From an uncultured Alphaproteobacteria bacterium (GTDB lineage Bacteria > Pseudomonadota > Alphaproteobacteria > Caulobacterales > Parvularculaceae), in NCBI GenBank assembly GCA_902826095.1, contig CADEDN010000003.1:1-64000 (forward strand): a DNA stretch of 64,000 nucleotides, read 5' to 3'. A model generated the notes under the pieces. That model did not search any database, was not told the DNA's origin, and saw nothing but the letters and a program-made list of their open reading frames with translations. The translations under genes and the position numbers were made by a program. Below are positions 39,227 through 49,497 of the stretch, piece after piece; position 1 is the first letter of the stretch; every line of letters starts with the position of its first letter.

Positions 39227-40423
39227 ATGGGCGGCATCAGCCGGCGCGTCACGGTATTGGGGTCAACCGGATCGGTCGGCGTCAATACGCTCGACCTGAT
39301 CGACTTCGCGTTGGCGCGGGGCGAGGCGTCAATTGAAATTGAAGCGCTGACCGCCAATTCGAACGTCGCGCTGCTCGCTGAGCAGGCGAAAAAATACCTT
39401 CCTCGCTATGTCGCGATTGGCGATGTGCGAAAGAAGAGCGACCTTAAAGATGCGCTTCAGGGCACGGGAATAGAGATCGGCGCGGGGCCGGAGGCGATTA
39501 ATGAAGCCGGCTCGCGGGACGCTGATTGGGTGATGGCGGCGATTGTCGGCGCTGCCGGCCTGCGGCCGACGCTGAACGCCGCCAGGCGCGGCGCGGCGCT
39601 CGCGCTCGCCAACAAGGAATGCCTCGTTTGCGCGGGCGATATCGTCACCGAAGCGTTGCGCCAGTCCGGCGGCAAACTGCTCCCCGTCGATTCCGAGCAC
39701 AACGCGATCTTTCAGGTGTTCGATTTTGAACGCCCGCATCGCGTGTCGCGACTGATTCTAACGGCCTCGGGCGGTCCCTTCAGGACCTGGTCGAAGGCCG
39801 ACATGTCGAAGGCGACGCCCGCCCAGGCGGTCGCGCATCCGAATTGGTCAATGGGCGCCAAGATCTCCGTCGACTCGGCGACGATGATGAACAAGGGACT
39901 CGAACTGATCGAAGCCTCGCATATTTTTCCGGTCGCCCACGACAGGATCGAAATTCTCGTTCATCCCCAGTCGGTCATTCATTCGATGGTTGAATATGTC
40001 GACGGCTCCGTGCTCGCTCAGCTCGGCACGCCCGACATGCGCATTCCGATCGCATCGACGCTCGCCTGGCCGGACCGGACGCCGACGCCCTCGACGCGGC
40101 TCGATTTTGCGGCCGTCAAGCAACTGACTTTCGAGGCGCCGGACCTCGCCCGGTTTCCCTCGCTTCGTCTCGCGCGAGAGGCGGTTGAGCGCGGCGGCGT
40201 TTATCCGGCGACGCTCAACGCGGCAAATGAAGTCGCGGTCGCTTCGTTTCTTTCGGGCGGCGTCAAATTTCTGGAGATCGCCGCCGTTACCGAGCATGTC
40301 CTGAACGAGATCGGGCGGCGGAACGGGCCGGCGAAACTGACAAGCCTCGAAGAGGCGGTGTTCGCCGATGAGGAGGCGCGCCGGCTCGCCGAGCGCGCGA
40401 TCGCCTCAAGGATTGCCGCATGA
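39227..40423 (+). CDS. dxr: 1-deoxy-D-xylulose 5-phosphate reductoisomerase
   Basis: The ATG at 39227 follows AGGGG and starts right before the NADPH loop VTVLGSTGSVG, giving about 398 residues; an ATG at 39182 lies inside cdsA. The metal and substrate motifs PVDSEHNAIFQ and KISVDSATMMNKGLELIEA are complete. It commits carbon to the MEP isoprenoid pathway, feeding uppS upstream. Confidence 0.95.
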   Translation: MGGISRRVTVLGSTGSVGVNTLDLIDFALARGEASIEIEALTANSNVALLAEQAKKYLPRYVAIGDVRKKSDLKDALQGTGIEIGAGPEAINEAGSRDADWVMAAIVGAAGLRPTLNAARRGAALALANKECLVCAGDIVTEALRQSGGKLLPVDSEHNAIFQVFDFERPHRVSRLILTASGGPFRTWSKADMSKATPAQAVAHPNWSMGAKISVDSATMMNKGLELIEASHIFPVAHDRIEILVHPQSVIHSMVEYVDGSVLAQLGTPDMRIPIASTLAWPDRTPTPSTRLDFAAVKQLTFEAPDLARFPSLRLAREAVERGGVYPATLNAANEVAVASFLSGGVKFLEIAAVTEHVLNEIGRRNGPAKLTSLEEAVFADEEARRLAERAIASRIAA

Positions 40424-40451
40424 ATGAATCGCAACGGGTGACCTCGAAATA

Positions 40452-41726
40452 ATGACAATCGCCGGTTTTTCAGTTGACGCCCTGATGACATTGCCGATCA
40501 CCTTGATCGCTTTTGTCATTTTGTTGTGCATCATCGTCTTCTTTCACGAATACGGGCATTTCTCCGTCGCCAGGATGCTGGGCGTTCGCGTCGACGTCTT
40601 CTCGATCGGCTTTGGAAAGACGCTCGCGCGCTGGCGCGACAAGCACGGGACCGAATGGCGAATCGCGATGCTGCCGCTCGGCGGCTATGTGAAGTTCTTC
40701 GGCGATGCGAGTCCAGCCTCCAATGCGAACGCGCAGGTTAAGGAGGAAGCCGAACACGAGGATCATCCGGCGACGACGCAGTTCCCAAAGCCGGGCCATG
40801 AAGACGAAATTGGACGGCGCTTGACGGCGGAAGAGCGCGCCGTTTGTTTTCATTTCAAGCCGGTTTGGGCTCGCGCGATGATCGTCGCGGCCGGCCCGAT
40901 CGCGAATTTCCTGTTGGCGATCGCGATATTCGCGGGGCTGCTGATGACCTTCGGCGCCTTCGTCAGCGAGCCCAAGGTCGGGTCGGTCATGCCGGGATCG
41001 GCCGCCGAGGACGCCGGGTTTCAGGTCGGCGACCGAATTCTCTCGGCGAATGGACAGAAGATTGAGGCCTTCACCGACCTTACGATGTTGACCCGTCTAA
41101 ATAGCGGCGAGACGCTGACCTTCGAAATCGAACGCGGCGGCGAAGTCCTGGTCATCAAGGCCACCCCGCGCCGACAGGAAATCGACGACGCGTTCGGCAA
41201 CAAGGCGGAAATGGGCGTCCTTGGAATCGGCAGCGACAGCGCCGCCATTAAATCTGTGAAATATGGCCCGGCGGATGCGCTTGGGGCGGCCGTCAAACAG
41301 GTCTGGCAAATCATTCATTCGACAGGGAAATTCCTGTGGCGTCTCGTCGCCGGGAAAGAAGATGCGCGCCAGCTTGGCGGGCCCATCAAAATGGCCCAAT
41401 ACGCCGGTCAGTCGGCCTTATCGGGATTTGGAGACGGGGAGGGGCTTTCCAAACTAGATTTCTGGACGCGGCTCAAAATCAGCGTCGCCAACTTTGTCAA
41501 TCTCGCCGGCATCGTCTCGGTTTCCATTGGATTCCTGAATCTTCTTCCAATTCCGGTTCTGGACGGTGGGCACCTGATGTACTACGCGTATGAGGCTGCC
41601 GCTCGAAAACCGTTAGGGGTGAAAGCGCAGGCCATTGGCTTCAGGGTAGGAATCGTCCTCTTGGCGTCGTTCATGTTGTTTGTCACCTGGAACGACATCT
41701 CCAGTTTTTTCACGGTCAAAGGCTAG
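40452..41726 (+). CDS. rseP: Site-2 intramembrane zinc protease RseP/MmpA
   Basis: The 424-residue protein has the HEYGH motif (H32, E33, H36) in the first membrane helix, one PDZ domain near VGSVMPGSAAEDAGFQVGD, and the C-terminal NLLPIPVLDGGHL motif with the third metal ligand. Between the helices is an insertion with two acidic stretches (KEEAEHEDH). It cuts anti-sigma factors or signal-peptide remnants within the membrane. It lies directly before bamA, as is usual. Confidence 0.94.
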   Translation: MTIAGFSVDALMTLPITLIAFVILLCIIVFFHEYGHFSVARMLGVRVDVFSIGFGKTLARWRDKHGTEWRIAMLPLGGYVKFFGDASPASNANAQVKEEAEHEDHPATTQFPKPGHEDEIGRRLTAEERAVCFHFKPVWARAMIVAAGPIANFLLAIAIFAGLLMTFGAFVSEPKVGSVMPGSAAEDAGFQVGDRILSANGQKIEAFTDLTMLTRLNSGETLTFEIERGGEVLVIKATPRRQEIDDAFGNKAEMGVLGIGSDSAAIKSVKYGPADALGAAVKQVWQIIHSTGKFLWRLVAGKEDARQLGGPIKMAQYAGQSALSGFGDGEGLSKLDFWTRLKISVANFVNLAGIVSVSIGFLNLLPIPVLDGGHLMYYAYEAAARKPLGVKAQAIGFRVGIVLLASFMLFVTWNDISSFFTVKG

Positions 41727-41735
41727 GTCGGCGGC

Positions 41736-44420
41736 ATGCGTTTGATGAAGTCGGGAATCGGCGCCATGCGCGCCATGCTGCTGGCGGCGACCGCGATGTC
41801 GCCAGCCGCCTATGCGCAGCAGGCCTCTGAACCGGCGGGCGGCGCGGCCGCCGGCGATGTCGCTGCGCCGGTCGACGGCGCGCTTTTCGGAATCGCGGCG
41901 GGCGAAGCGCCGATCATCCAGGCGATCAGTGTTACGGGCAATCAGCGGATCGAGCCCGAGACGATCGCCTCCTACCTCGTCGTGCATCCGGGAGACCGGG
42001 CCGACCCGCAACTCCTCGATATCGGGCTGAAAACGCTTTTCAACACCGGGCTATTCGCCGATGTCGTCCTTGAAATGCAGCCGGACAATTCGCTTCTGAT
42101 CAAGGTACAGGAAAATCCGATCGTCAATCGCGTCATCCTTGAGGGCAATCGCCGCGTCAAGGAAGACAAGATCACCAAGGAAGTCCAGTTGACCGCGCGC
42201 TCGGTCTTCACCCGCGCCAAGGCGCAGGCCGACGTCCAGCGCATCATCGAAGTCTATCGGCGTTCCGGCCGTTTCGCCGCGACGGTCACGCCAAAAGTGA
42301 CGCCGCTTGAGCAAAATCGCGTCGACGTCATTTACGAGATCGACGAAGGCCCGAAGACCGGGGTCGCGAAAATCAATTTCGTCGGCAACAAGAACTTTGC
42401 AAGCGGCGAACTGCGCGGCGCGCTCTTGACGAAAGAGAGCCGCTGGTGGCGCTTCTTCTCGTCGAACAGCAATTACGATCCCGATCGCCTTGAGTATGAG
42501 CGCGACCTATTACGTCAGTTCTATGCGAAAAACGGCTATGCGGATTTCCAGGTCGTGGCGGCAGTCGCCGAACTGACGCCGGACCGCAAGGACTTCTTTA
42601 TCACGTTCACGGTCGACGAGGGCGAGAAATACAAGGTCGGCGAAGTCAAGGTGAAGACGAGCCTCGCCAAGCTCGACGAAAACGTCCTTGAGAATTTCGT
42701 GCCGATCAAGTCGGGCGAGACGTTCGACGGCGAGAGGGTCGAGAAGGCGACGGAGTCGATCACCTTTGCGACAGGATCGTCCGGCTACGCCTTTGTCGAC
42801 GTGCAGCCGCGCCTTGACCGAAACCCGGACAACAAGACGATCGACATCACCTTCGAAGTGAATGAAGGGCCGCGCGTGTATGTCGAGCGCATCAACGTCA
42901 AGGGCAATACGCGCACGCTCGACAAAGTGATCCGGCGCGAAATCCGTGTTGCGGAGGGCGATCCCTACAACAAGATTCTGATCGACCGGTCGAAGTCGCG
43001 GCTGAAGGCGCTTGATTACTTCACCGAAGTCGAGGTCGAGGAAAAGCCGGGCTCGGCGCCTGACCGGACCGAGCTTGATGTCGCGGTCAAGGAAAAGGCG
43101 ACAGGATCGTTCTCTGTCGGCGTCGGCGTTTCATCGACGGAAAATTTCATCGTCGATTTCTCCGTCGAGGAACGCAATCTGATGGGGCGCGGGCAGACCC
43201 TGCGCTTCCGCGTTCAGACGAGTTCGCGCACGCGCCTTGTCGACATCCGGTTCACACAGCCATATTTCCTCGACCGCAATCTTGCGGCGGGGTTCTCGCT
43301 GACCAACCAGCGGACTGATTTCCGGGAATCAGGTTTCGTTCGCGATCGTTACGGCTTTGGCGTCAATACGGGATTCCAGATTTCGGAATATTGGCGCGGC
43401 ACGCTTCAGTACCAGCTGGCGCGCGACAAGGTCGACCTCAGCCGCGACATCTTCACCAATCAGACGGCGCAGACCGTCGTGCTCGGCACCGACATTTCCG
43501 ACCGGTTCATCCCGGAAGCGATCGTCCCGGAAGTGCAGCCCGTCTTTGTCGCGCCGAATGGCCAGCAAACGCTGATCAATACGGGCGTCCTGGCGCGCAA
43601 TGCGAATGACGAGCCGCTTGGCCAATTCCAGGCGTTTACTTGCGATTTGATCGAGCAGGCTTTTGCGCCAAGCTGCCAGTCGCGCGGCAAGTTCCTCACG
43701 TCGCTCGTCGGCCTGTCGGTTGGCGTCGACACCCGTGACGACCCGATCGATCCGTCGCGAGGCTTGCGATTTTCGTTTTCCGAATCCGTCGCCGGCCTTG
43801 GCGGCGATGTGAACTACTTCCGGACGGAAGCAAGCGGCGCCTATTACCAGCGCCTCTTCGGCGGCTTTATCGGCAAGTTGCAGCTTCGCGGCGGCTACAT
43901 CACCGGATGGGGCGGCGACGAAGTTCGGCTGCAGGATCGCTTCTATGAAGGCGCCGACAGTTTCCGCGGCTTTGAAGTCGCCGGCGTCGGGCCGCGCTAT
44001 TTGCAGCCGGGAACGTTTGTGTCCGGTCGGCGCTTCGGCCAGGCGATCGGCGCGAAACTCTACGCGATCGGCACCGCCGAAATCAAAATGCCGCTGCCGC
44101 TCCCAAAGGAGTATGGAATCCGCGCTTCACTATTCAGTGATTTCGGCACGGTCGGGCTCGTCGATGACGGCAACAAGCTCATCAACGAAAATACCGCGCT
44201 GTGGATCAACCCGGATACCGGCCTGAGATGCGTCGACAGCCCGTCAGCGACCTGCATCAAGCCGATCCAGGATGATTTGTCCCTGCGAGTGACCGCCGGC
44301 GTGTCGGTCAGCTGGGATTCCCCGTTCGGGCCGGTCCGCTTTGATTTCGCCAAAGTTTTGCGCAAGGAAGACTACGACCGAACCGAAGGCTTCCGTTTCA
44401 GCGCGGGAACTACCTTCTAG
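41736..44420 (+). CDS. bamA: Outer membrane protein assembly factor BamA
   Basis: The 894-residue protein has a signal peptide ending near SPAAYAQQ, five POTRA domains up to about residue 460, and a C-terminal 16-strand barrel with the VRFDFAKVLRKE region. The last residues, FSAGTTF, end in the phenylalanine expected for the barrel signal. A cysteine-rich insertion near FTCDLIEQAFAPSCQ lies in the barrel loops. It folds outer-membrane proteins; skp follows 36 bp later. Confidence 0.95.
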   Translation: MRLMKSGIGAMRAMLLAATAMSPAAYAQQASEPAGGAAAGDVAAPVDGALFGIAAGEAPIIQAISVTGNQRIEPETIASYLVVHPGDRADPQLLDIGLKTLFNTGLFADVVLEMQPDNSLLIKVQENPIVNRVILEGNRRVKEDKITKEVQLTARSVFTRAKAQADVQRIIEVYRRSGRFAATVTPKVTPLEQNRVDVIYEIDEGPKTGVAKINFVGNKNFASGELRGALLTKESRWWRFFSSNSNYDPDRLEYERDLLRQFYAKNGYADFQVVAAVAELTPDRKDFFITFTVDEGEKYKVGEVKVKTSLAKLDENVLENFVPIKSGETFDGERVEKATESITFATGSSGYAFVDVQPRLDRNPDNKTIDITFEVNEGPRVYVERINVKGNTRTLDKVIRREIRVAEGDPYNKILIDRSKSRLKALDYFTEVEVEEKPGSAPDRTELDVAVKEKATGSFSVGVGVSSTENFIVDFSVEERNLMGRGQTLRFRVQTSSRTRLVDIRFTQPYFLDRNLAAGFSLTNQRTDFRESGFVRDRYGFGVNTGFQISEYWRGTLQYQLARDKVDLSRDIFTNQTAQTVVLGTDISDRFIPEAIVPEVQPVFVAPNGQQTLINTGVLARNANDEPLGQFQAFTCDLIEQAFAPSCQSRGKFLTSLVGLSVGVDTRDDPIDPSRGLRFSFSESVAGLGGDVNYFRTEASGAYYQRLFGGFIGKLQLRGGYITGWGGDEVRLQDRFYEGADSFRGFEVAGVGPRYLQPGTFVSGRRFGQAIGAKLYAIGTAEIKMPLPLPKEYGIRASLFSDFGTVGLVDDGNKLINENTALWINPDTGLRCVDSPSATCIKPIQDDLSLRVTAGVSVSWDSPFGPVRFDFAKVLRKEDYDRTEGFRFSAGTTF

Positions 44421-44456
44421 CAACCCCGGTTTCTAACCCAAGTGAGGTGTAAGACT

Positions 44457-45113
44457 ATGTCTAAGAAGTTACTGACGATTGCGGGCGCCCTTGCCCTGCT
44501 GGCCGGCGGCGTCGGCGCGGGAGCGCTGGTGACGGCCGCTGAGGCGCAGTCGGCGGCGAAAGCGCCGGTGATCCTGATCGTCGATCAGGGCGCGCTTGTT
44601 TCGCAGTCTGACGCGGGCAAGACGATCCCGGGGCAGGCGAACACGATCAAGGCGAGCATCCAGAAAGAGTTCGACGCGGAAGCGGAAAAGCTCAAGAAGG
44701 ATATCGAGAATTATCAGAAGGGCGCCTCGCTCATGTCGGACGAAGTTCGTCAGAAGACGGAGCAGGACCTCGCCATGCGCCAGCAGGTGCAACTCCCCCA
44801 GCAGGCGCAGATCATGGAGCAGGTGTTCGGACAGGTCGTGCAGGTCGCGCAGGCGAAAATTCTGCAGGAAGCCCAGCCGATGATGAAATCGATTGTCGAC
44901 AAGCGCGGCGCTACGCTTTTGCTTGACCGTTCGGCGGTGATGTACGCCGCCCCGGAGAACGACATCACGCAGGAAATCCTTGCTGAACTCAACAAGAAGA
45001 TGAAAACGGTCGAGGTTCAAAAAGTGACCCTCGCCGATGTGAAGAAGAAGGCCGCGGAAGCCGCGTCAAAGCAGGCTTCGACGAAATCGGCCGAGAAGCC
45101 GAAAAAGAACTGA
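44457..45113 (+). CDS. skp: OmpH/Skp family periplasmic chaperone
   Basis: I use the ATG at 44457, which follows GAGGTG, giving 218 residues; the GTG at 44442 is part of the site. A signal peptide ends near VTAAEAQS. The mature protein is mostly charged helix (AEKLKKDIENYQKGASLMSDEVRQK), like the tentacles of Skp. The long lysine- and alanine-rich tail is typical in this class. It carries unfolded porins to BamA. A strong terminator follows. Confidence 0.9.
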   Translation: MSKKLLTIAGALALLAGGVGAGALVTAAEAQSAAKAPVILIVDQGALVSQSDAGKTIPGQANTIKASIQKEFDAEAEKLKKDIENYQKGASLMSDEVRQKTEQDLAMRQQVQLPQQAQIMEQVFGQVVQVAQAKILQEAQPMMKSIVDKRGATLLLDRSAVMYAAPENDITQEILAELNKKMKTVEVQKVTLADVKKKAAEAASKQASTKSAEKPKKN

Positions 45114-45134
45114 CGGCCTTGCGAAGGTGAAGTC

Positions 45135-45173
45135 GAGCGGCCGGTCGCCCTGAGCGCCGGCCGCTCTTTTTTT
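45135..45173 (+). terminator. Rho-independent terminator between skp and lpxD
   Basis: GAGCGGCCGG (45135-45144) pairs with CCGGCCGCTC (45157-45166), followed by a run of eight or more T. It would separate the rpsB-skp message from lpxD unless read through, and lpxD has only 15 bp before its start. Confidence 0.85.
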
Positions 45174-45188
45174 GAAGCGACCGACCGG

Positions 45189-46220
45189 ATGCCGGATCCG
45201 CGATTCTTCCTTGCCAAAGGCCCGCTCGTCCTGAAGGACGCGTTGCGGATCGCCGGCGCGTCGCCGCCAGCTGATTTAAAGACGGACACGCTGCTGCGAA
45301 GCGTTGCGCGGCCGGAAGACGCGGACCTCGAAGAGAAACTGGTCTTTGTCGAGGATGTCGCAAGGGTAGGCAATCTCAAGGGCAAGCGGTTTGGCCTGTG
45401 CCTTGCGTCGGCAACCGTCGCAGACGCTGCCGCGCGTCTCGGAGGAGGGCCGGTCGCGATCGTCGCCGAGCCTAGGGCCGCCTTTGGGCTGGTCGCTGGC
45501 GCCTTGCACGTAGCGCGCAGCTTTGCGTCCGTCGACGGCAATATGGCGGTGATTGCGACAAGCGCGAATGTTCATTCATCCGCACAGATCGCCGGCGGCG
45601 TCGAGATTGGCGAGGATGCAGTCATTGGACCGAACGTCGTCATCGGACCCGGTGTCGCCATCGGCGCCCGAACCGAGATCGCCGAGGGCGCGTCGATCTG
45701 GTGCGCGCTGGTCGGATCCGACGTTCGAATCGGTTCGAATGCGGCGATCGGCGGGCCGGGCTTCGGATTTGCAATGGGCGCGAAGGGCCTCTTCCGCATA
45801 CCCCAACTTGGCCGCGTTCTCGTCGGCGACAATGTCGAGACCGGCGCCGGCGTTTGCATTGACCGCGGCGCTCTCGGCGACACCGTGATCGGCGAAGGGA
45901 CGAAAATCGACAATCTGGTGCAAATCGCCCACAATGTGTCGCTTGGCGAGCATTGCGTGATCGCCGCGCTAGTCGGGATCGCCGGAAGCGCGACGATCGG
46001 CGCCAGGGTGCAGTTCGGCGGACAGGCGGGGGTTGCCGATCATGTCGTGATCGGCGATGACGCGCGTATCGCCGGCAAAGCGGGCGTCATGCGCGACGTT
46101 CCCAGCGGTGAGACATGGGGCGGCTATCCGGCCCGCCCGATGATCGTCTGGATGCGGGAAACGGCCGCGGCTGCGCGCGCCGCGCGCAGGAAGAAAAAGG
46201 CGGGCGAGCATGACGATTGA
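45189..46220 (+). CDS. lpxD: UDP-3-O-acylglucosamine N-acyltransferase
   Basis: The 343-residue enzyme adds the second acyl chain in lipid A synthesis. The left-handed beta-helix is seen as repeated [IV]-G-x-x-x hexapeptides ([20 protein letters not shown] onward), with the catalytic histidine region [12 protein letters not shown]. The gene overlaps fabZ by 11 bases. It begins just after a strong terminator, so it may have a nearby promoter. Confidence 0.94.
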   Translation: MPDPRFFLAKGPLVLKDALRIAGASPPADLKTDTLLRSVARPEDADLEEKLVFVEDVARVGNLKGKRFGLCLASATVADAAARLGGGPVAIVAEPRAAFGLVAGALHVARSFASVDGNMAVIATSANVHSSAQIAGGVEIGEDAVIGPNVVIGPGVAIGARTEIAEGASIWCALVGSDVRIGSNAAIGGPGFGFAMGAKGLFRIPQLGRVLVGDNVETGAGVCIDRGALGDTVIGEGTKIDNLVQIAHNVSLGEHCVIAALVGIAGSATIGARVQFGGQAGVADHVVIGDDARIAGKAGVMRDVPSGETWGGYPARPMIVWMRETAAAARAARRKKKAGEHDD

Positions 46221-46671
46221 GCCTGGCAAGAGCGTCCTCGACATCGACGATCTGATGAAGATCCTGCCGCATCGTTATCCAATGCTGATGATCGATCGGC
46301 TCATTGACATAAGGCCCGGCGAGAGCGCGATCGCCGTCAAAAACGTCTCGTACAACGAGGAATTCTTTCAGGGCCATTTCCCGCAAAAGCCGATCATGCC
46401 GGGCGTGCTCATCATCGAGGCGATGGCGCAGGCCGCAGCCGCTTATACATCCTACACGGAAAATCTGGACGCTGAAGGCAAGATCGTCTTGTTCATGGGC
46501 GTCGACAAGGCGCGTTTTAGAAAACCGGTCGTTCCGGGCGACCAGTTGCTGATCAAAGTGTCGACGGTGCAGCGGCGCGCGCCGGTCTGGCGCTTTGAAG
46601 GCGAGGCGACCGTCAACGGCAAAGTCGTCGCCGAAGCGGCGTTCGCCGCCATGCTCGCCCAGATGGCCTGA
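46210..46671 (+). CDS. fabZ: 3-hydroxyacyl-ACP dehydratase FabZ
   Basis: The 153-residue hot-dog-fold enzyme dehydrates 3-hydroxyacyl-ACP in fatty-acid synthesis. The catalytic His56 (FFQGHFP) and Glu70 (IIEAMAQ) are in place. Between lpxD and lpxA it balances hydroxyacyl flow between lipid A and phospholipid. The overlap with lpxD points to coupled translation. Confidence 0.95.
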   Translation: MTIEPGKSVLDIDDLMKILPHRYPMLMIDRLIDIRPGESAIAVKNVSYNEEFFQGHFPQKPIMPGVLIIEAMAQAAAAYTSYTENLDAEGKIVLFMGVDKARFRKPVVPGDQLLIKVSTVQRRAPVWRFEGEATVNGKVVAEAAFAAMLAQMA

Positions 46672-46688
46672 GAGCCCCGTTGCAGCGA

Positions 46689-47504
46689 ATGCAAGTTCAT
46701 CCGACAGCGATCATCGAAGCGGGAGCAAGGCTCGGCGCCGGCGTGACGATCGGTCCCTGGTGCCGCGTGTCGGCGAAGGCCGCGCTCGGCGTCGGCGTCG
46801 AATTGAAGTCGCATGTGATCATCGACGGGCGCACCGAGATCGGGGCGCGAACCATCGTCTACCCGTTCGCTGTTCTCGGCGGCCCGCCGCAACACCTCGG
46901 CTATAAGGGCGAAGACACCGCGCTCAGGATCGGCGCTGACTGCGTCATTCGAGAACATGCGACGGCTAATCTCGGAACGACCGCCGGTCGCGGCGAGACC
47001 GTCATCGGGGACAGGTGTTTTTTGATGACTGGCGCGCATGTCGCGCACGATTGTGTCGTCGGCTCCAATGTCATCTTTGCCAACAATGCGACGCTCGGCG
47101 GCCATGTGGCTATCGGGGACCATGTTTTCCTCGGCGGCCTCTGCGCGATTCACCAGTTCTGCCGCGTCGGCGCCTATGCTTTCATCGGCGGCTGCGCCGC
47201 CGTTCCGACAGATGTTATTCCCTATGGTTCGGCGACCGGCAATCATGCGACCCTCTCGGGTCTGAATATCGTCGGCATGAAGCGGCGGGGCATGTCGCGC
47301 GCCTCCATCCATGATTTGCGCGCGGCGTTTCGCTTGCTGTTCGCCGAGGAAAAGTCATTCCAGGAGCGGCTCGACGAGGTCGCCGCCGCTTTCGCGCATA
47401 GCGCCGATGTGATGCGGGTCGTCGATTTTATTCGCGAAGACACGCGCCGGCCGTTGATGGCGCCGCCGAGACGAATATGGCCCGCTGGCGAAAACTCGGA
47501 ATAA
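46689..47504 (+). CDS. lpxA: UDP-N-acetylglucosamine acyltransferase
   Basis: I choose the ATG at 46689 over the TTG at 46680; the product is about 271 residues and starts VHPTAIIEAGARLG, the beginning of the beta-helix. The catalytic histidine lies in TGAHVAHDCVVGSNV. The C-terminal helical domain includes NIVGMKRRG. It does the first step of lipid A synthesis. It overlaps lpxI by 28 bases. Confidence 0.94.
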   Translation: MQVHPTAIIEAGARLGAGVTIGPWCRVSAKAALGVGVELKSHVIIDGRTEIGARTIVYPFAVLGGPPQHLGYKGEDTALRIGADCVIREHATANLGTTAGRGETVIGDRCFLMTGAHVAHDCVVGSNVIFANNATLGGHVAIGDHVFLGGLCAIHQFCRVGAYAFIGGCAAVPTDVIPYGSATGNHATLSGLNIVGMKRRGMSRASIHDLRAAFRLLFAEEKSFQERLDEVAAAFAHSADVMRVVDFIREDTRRPLMAPPRRIWPAGENSE

Positions 47505-48319
47505 TCGCCGGCGCAGGCGCGCTTCCCTTCCGCCTCGCGGAGGCCGCCGGAGCGCCGCATGTCGTGCGTCTTGCCGGCATGGCGGATGCGAATTTCTCAA
47601 GTTTTTCAAATGAGGAATGCGGTCTCGCCGAGGCCGGCAAGATCATTCGCACGCTTAAAAACGCCGGCTGCGACGCCGTCGTCCTCGCCGGTGTCGTGAA
47701 GCGGCCCGATTTTTCAGAACTGAAGCCGGACTGGCGGGGCGCCGCACTCTTGCCGAGGATTATCGCAGCCGCCGCAAAAGGCGACGGGGCGATGCTCGGC
47801 GTTCTTGTGCAGACGCTTGAAGCCGAGGGGTTTCTTGTCGTTGCGGCGGAGGAAGTCCTCGTCGACCTCATTGCGCCTCGCGGCGTTTTAAGTGCGCTCG
47901 CGCCGTCGTCGGAGAACTGGTCCGATATTCGAAAGGCCGCCGCCATCATCGCCGCGCTCGGGCCGTTTGACGTCGGTCAGGCCGCCATTGTCGCTTCCGG
48001 GCACACATTGGCGATTGAAGCGGCGGAAGGAACCGATGCGATGCTGCGGCGATGCGCGGACTTTCCTGCGTCCGCCCGCGGCGGCGACAGGCGCAACGGC
48101 GTGCTGGTCAAACGCCCGAAGCCGGGTCAGGAGCTGCGCGTCGATCTTCCGACGATCGGCGTCGAGACGATCAGGCGCGCCAATGAAGCGGGGCTTGCCG
48201 GCGTCGCCGTTGAAGCCGGCGCCGCGCTGATCCTTGATCGGGACGCGGCGCAACGCGAAGCTGACGCGCGCGGGCTGTTTCTTCTCGGGTTTGAACCGGC
48301 GGAGCTCAACGCGACGTGA
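47477..48319 (+). CDS. lpxI: UDP-2,3-diacylglucosamine pyrophosphatase LpxI
   Basis: The 280-residue protein starts KLGIIAGAGALPFRLAEAA, the LpxI signature. It cleaves UDP-2,3-diacylglucosamine in place of LpxH. TLAIEAAEGTDAMLRRC and the later RPKPGQELRVDLPTIG are typical. Alphaproteobacteria commonly carry LpxI; no LpxH is seen in the window. The last bases overlap lpxB (GTGA). Confidence 0.92.
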   Translation: MARWRKLGIIAGAGALPFRLAEAAGAPHVVRLAGMADANFSSFSNEECGLAEAGKIIRTLKNAGCDAVVLAGVVKRPDFSELKPDWRGAALLPRIIAAAAKGDGAMLGVLVQTLEAEGFLVVAAEEVLVDLIAPRGVLSALAPSSENWSDIRKAAAIIAALGPFDVGQAAIVASGHTLAIEAAEGTDAMLRRCADFPASARGGDRRNGVLVKRPKPGQELRVDLPTIGVETIRRANEAGLAGVAVEAGAALILDRDAAQREADARGLFLLGFEPAELNAT

Positions 48320-49497
48320 GCGATCCGCCGCTGAAGATCTTGCTTGCGGCCGTCGAGCCGTCCGCCGATCTGATCGGGGCGAGTCTCATCCGCGATCTCA
48401 GGGAGATCGCGCCGCAAATTCAGATATCCGGCTGCGGCGGACCGGCGATGGAACGCGAGGGCCTTGGCAGCCTCTTTCCGATCGATGCGTTCTCGGTCAT
48501 GGGCGCGACCGATGTCATCAAAGTCGCGCCGGTCGCCATGAAGCGCGCGCGAGAACTTGCAGAGCACGCAGCGGCGGCGAGAGCGGATGTCGCGGTTTTC
48601 ATCGACGGCTGGGCGTTTTCACGACTCGCGGCGACGCGGCTTCGACGATTGTCGCCGTCGACAACGTCAATCAAGTTTGTCGCGCCGCAGATCTGGGCGT
48701 CGCGGCCGCAACGCGTCAAATTCGTCAAGCGATATTTCGACGGCGTCTTGACGCTTCTCCCCTTCGAGCCGCCTTACTTCACGCGTGACGGCGTCCGGGC
48801 TGAATTTGTCGGCAATCCGAACTTTCAGGCGGCGTGGCGGGCGCGGGGAAATGAACGGGCATTCCGCGCGCGCCACAAGATTGGCGAAGCGCCGCTGCTG
48901 GCGGTGCTGCTTGGCAGCCGGAAGCGGGAAGTGACGCGGCTGGCGACGCCGTTCCGCGACGCCGCCGCATTGCTTGTCAAAGAGATTCCCGATCTTCGAA
49001 TAGTCTCGCCGGTCGCCGAAAGCGTTTCGGCGCTAGTCCGCAATAAAATGAAGGACTGGCCCGGCGATCCGTTGCTTGTCGGTCCGGATGAAAAATATGA
49101 CGCCATGGCGGCGGCCAACGCAGCCCTCACCGCGTCTGGAACAGCGTCGACCGAACTTGCCATCAACAAGACGCCGATGGCGGTCGCTTACAAGGTTGAT
49201 CCATTGACGGCGTTTTGGGCGCGGTGCGTCAAGAAGTCCCCTTACGCGTCCATCATCAATGTGGCCGCCGATCGGTTTGTGATCCCGGAGTTTATCCAGG
49301 AGAATTGCGAGGGTCCGCCGATCGCCGCCGCGCTGCATGAGTTGTTTGCGGATCCGTCGGTCTATGTCGAACAGGCTTCGGCGTTCGACGCCATTTTGCA
49401 TGAGCTTGGCGTTGACGGCCCGTCAGCGTCACGTCTCGCCGCGATGCGCGTCATCGAATGGGCGCATCTCGGGAAGTCTCGCAAGAGCGAAAAGTGA
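48316..49497 (+). CDS. lpxB: Lipid-A-disaccharide synthase
   Basis: The 393-residue glycosyltransferase joins UDP-diacylglucosamine and lipid X. It starts at a GTG overlapping lpxI. The N-terminal LLAAVEPSADLIGASL and the GSRKREVTRL core are recognisable, and TASGTASTELAI is the donor-binding loop. This is the last gene of the cluster; a palindromic repeat begins 16 bp after the stop. Confidence 0.93.
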   Translation: MSDPPLKILLAAVEPSADLIGASLIRDLREIAPQIQISGCGGPAMEREGLGSLFPIDAFSVMGATDVIKVAPVAMKRARELAEHAAAARADVAVFIDGWAFSRLAATRLRRLSPSTTSIKFVAPQIWASRPQRVKFVKRYFDGVLTLLPFEPPYFTRDGVRAEFVGNPNFQAAWRARGNERAFRARHKIGEAPLLAVLLGSRKREVTRLATPFRDAAALLVKEIPDLRIVSPVAESVSALVRNKMKDWPGDPLLVGPDEKYDAMAAANAALTASGTASTELAINKTPMAVAYKVDPLTAFWARCVKKSPYASIINVAADRFVIPEFIQENCEGPPIAAALHELFADPSVYVEQASAFDAILHELGVDGPSASRLAAMRVIEWAHLGKSRKSEK

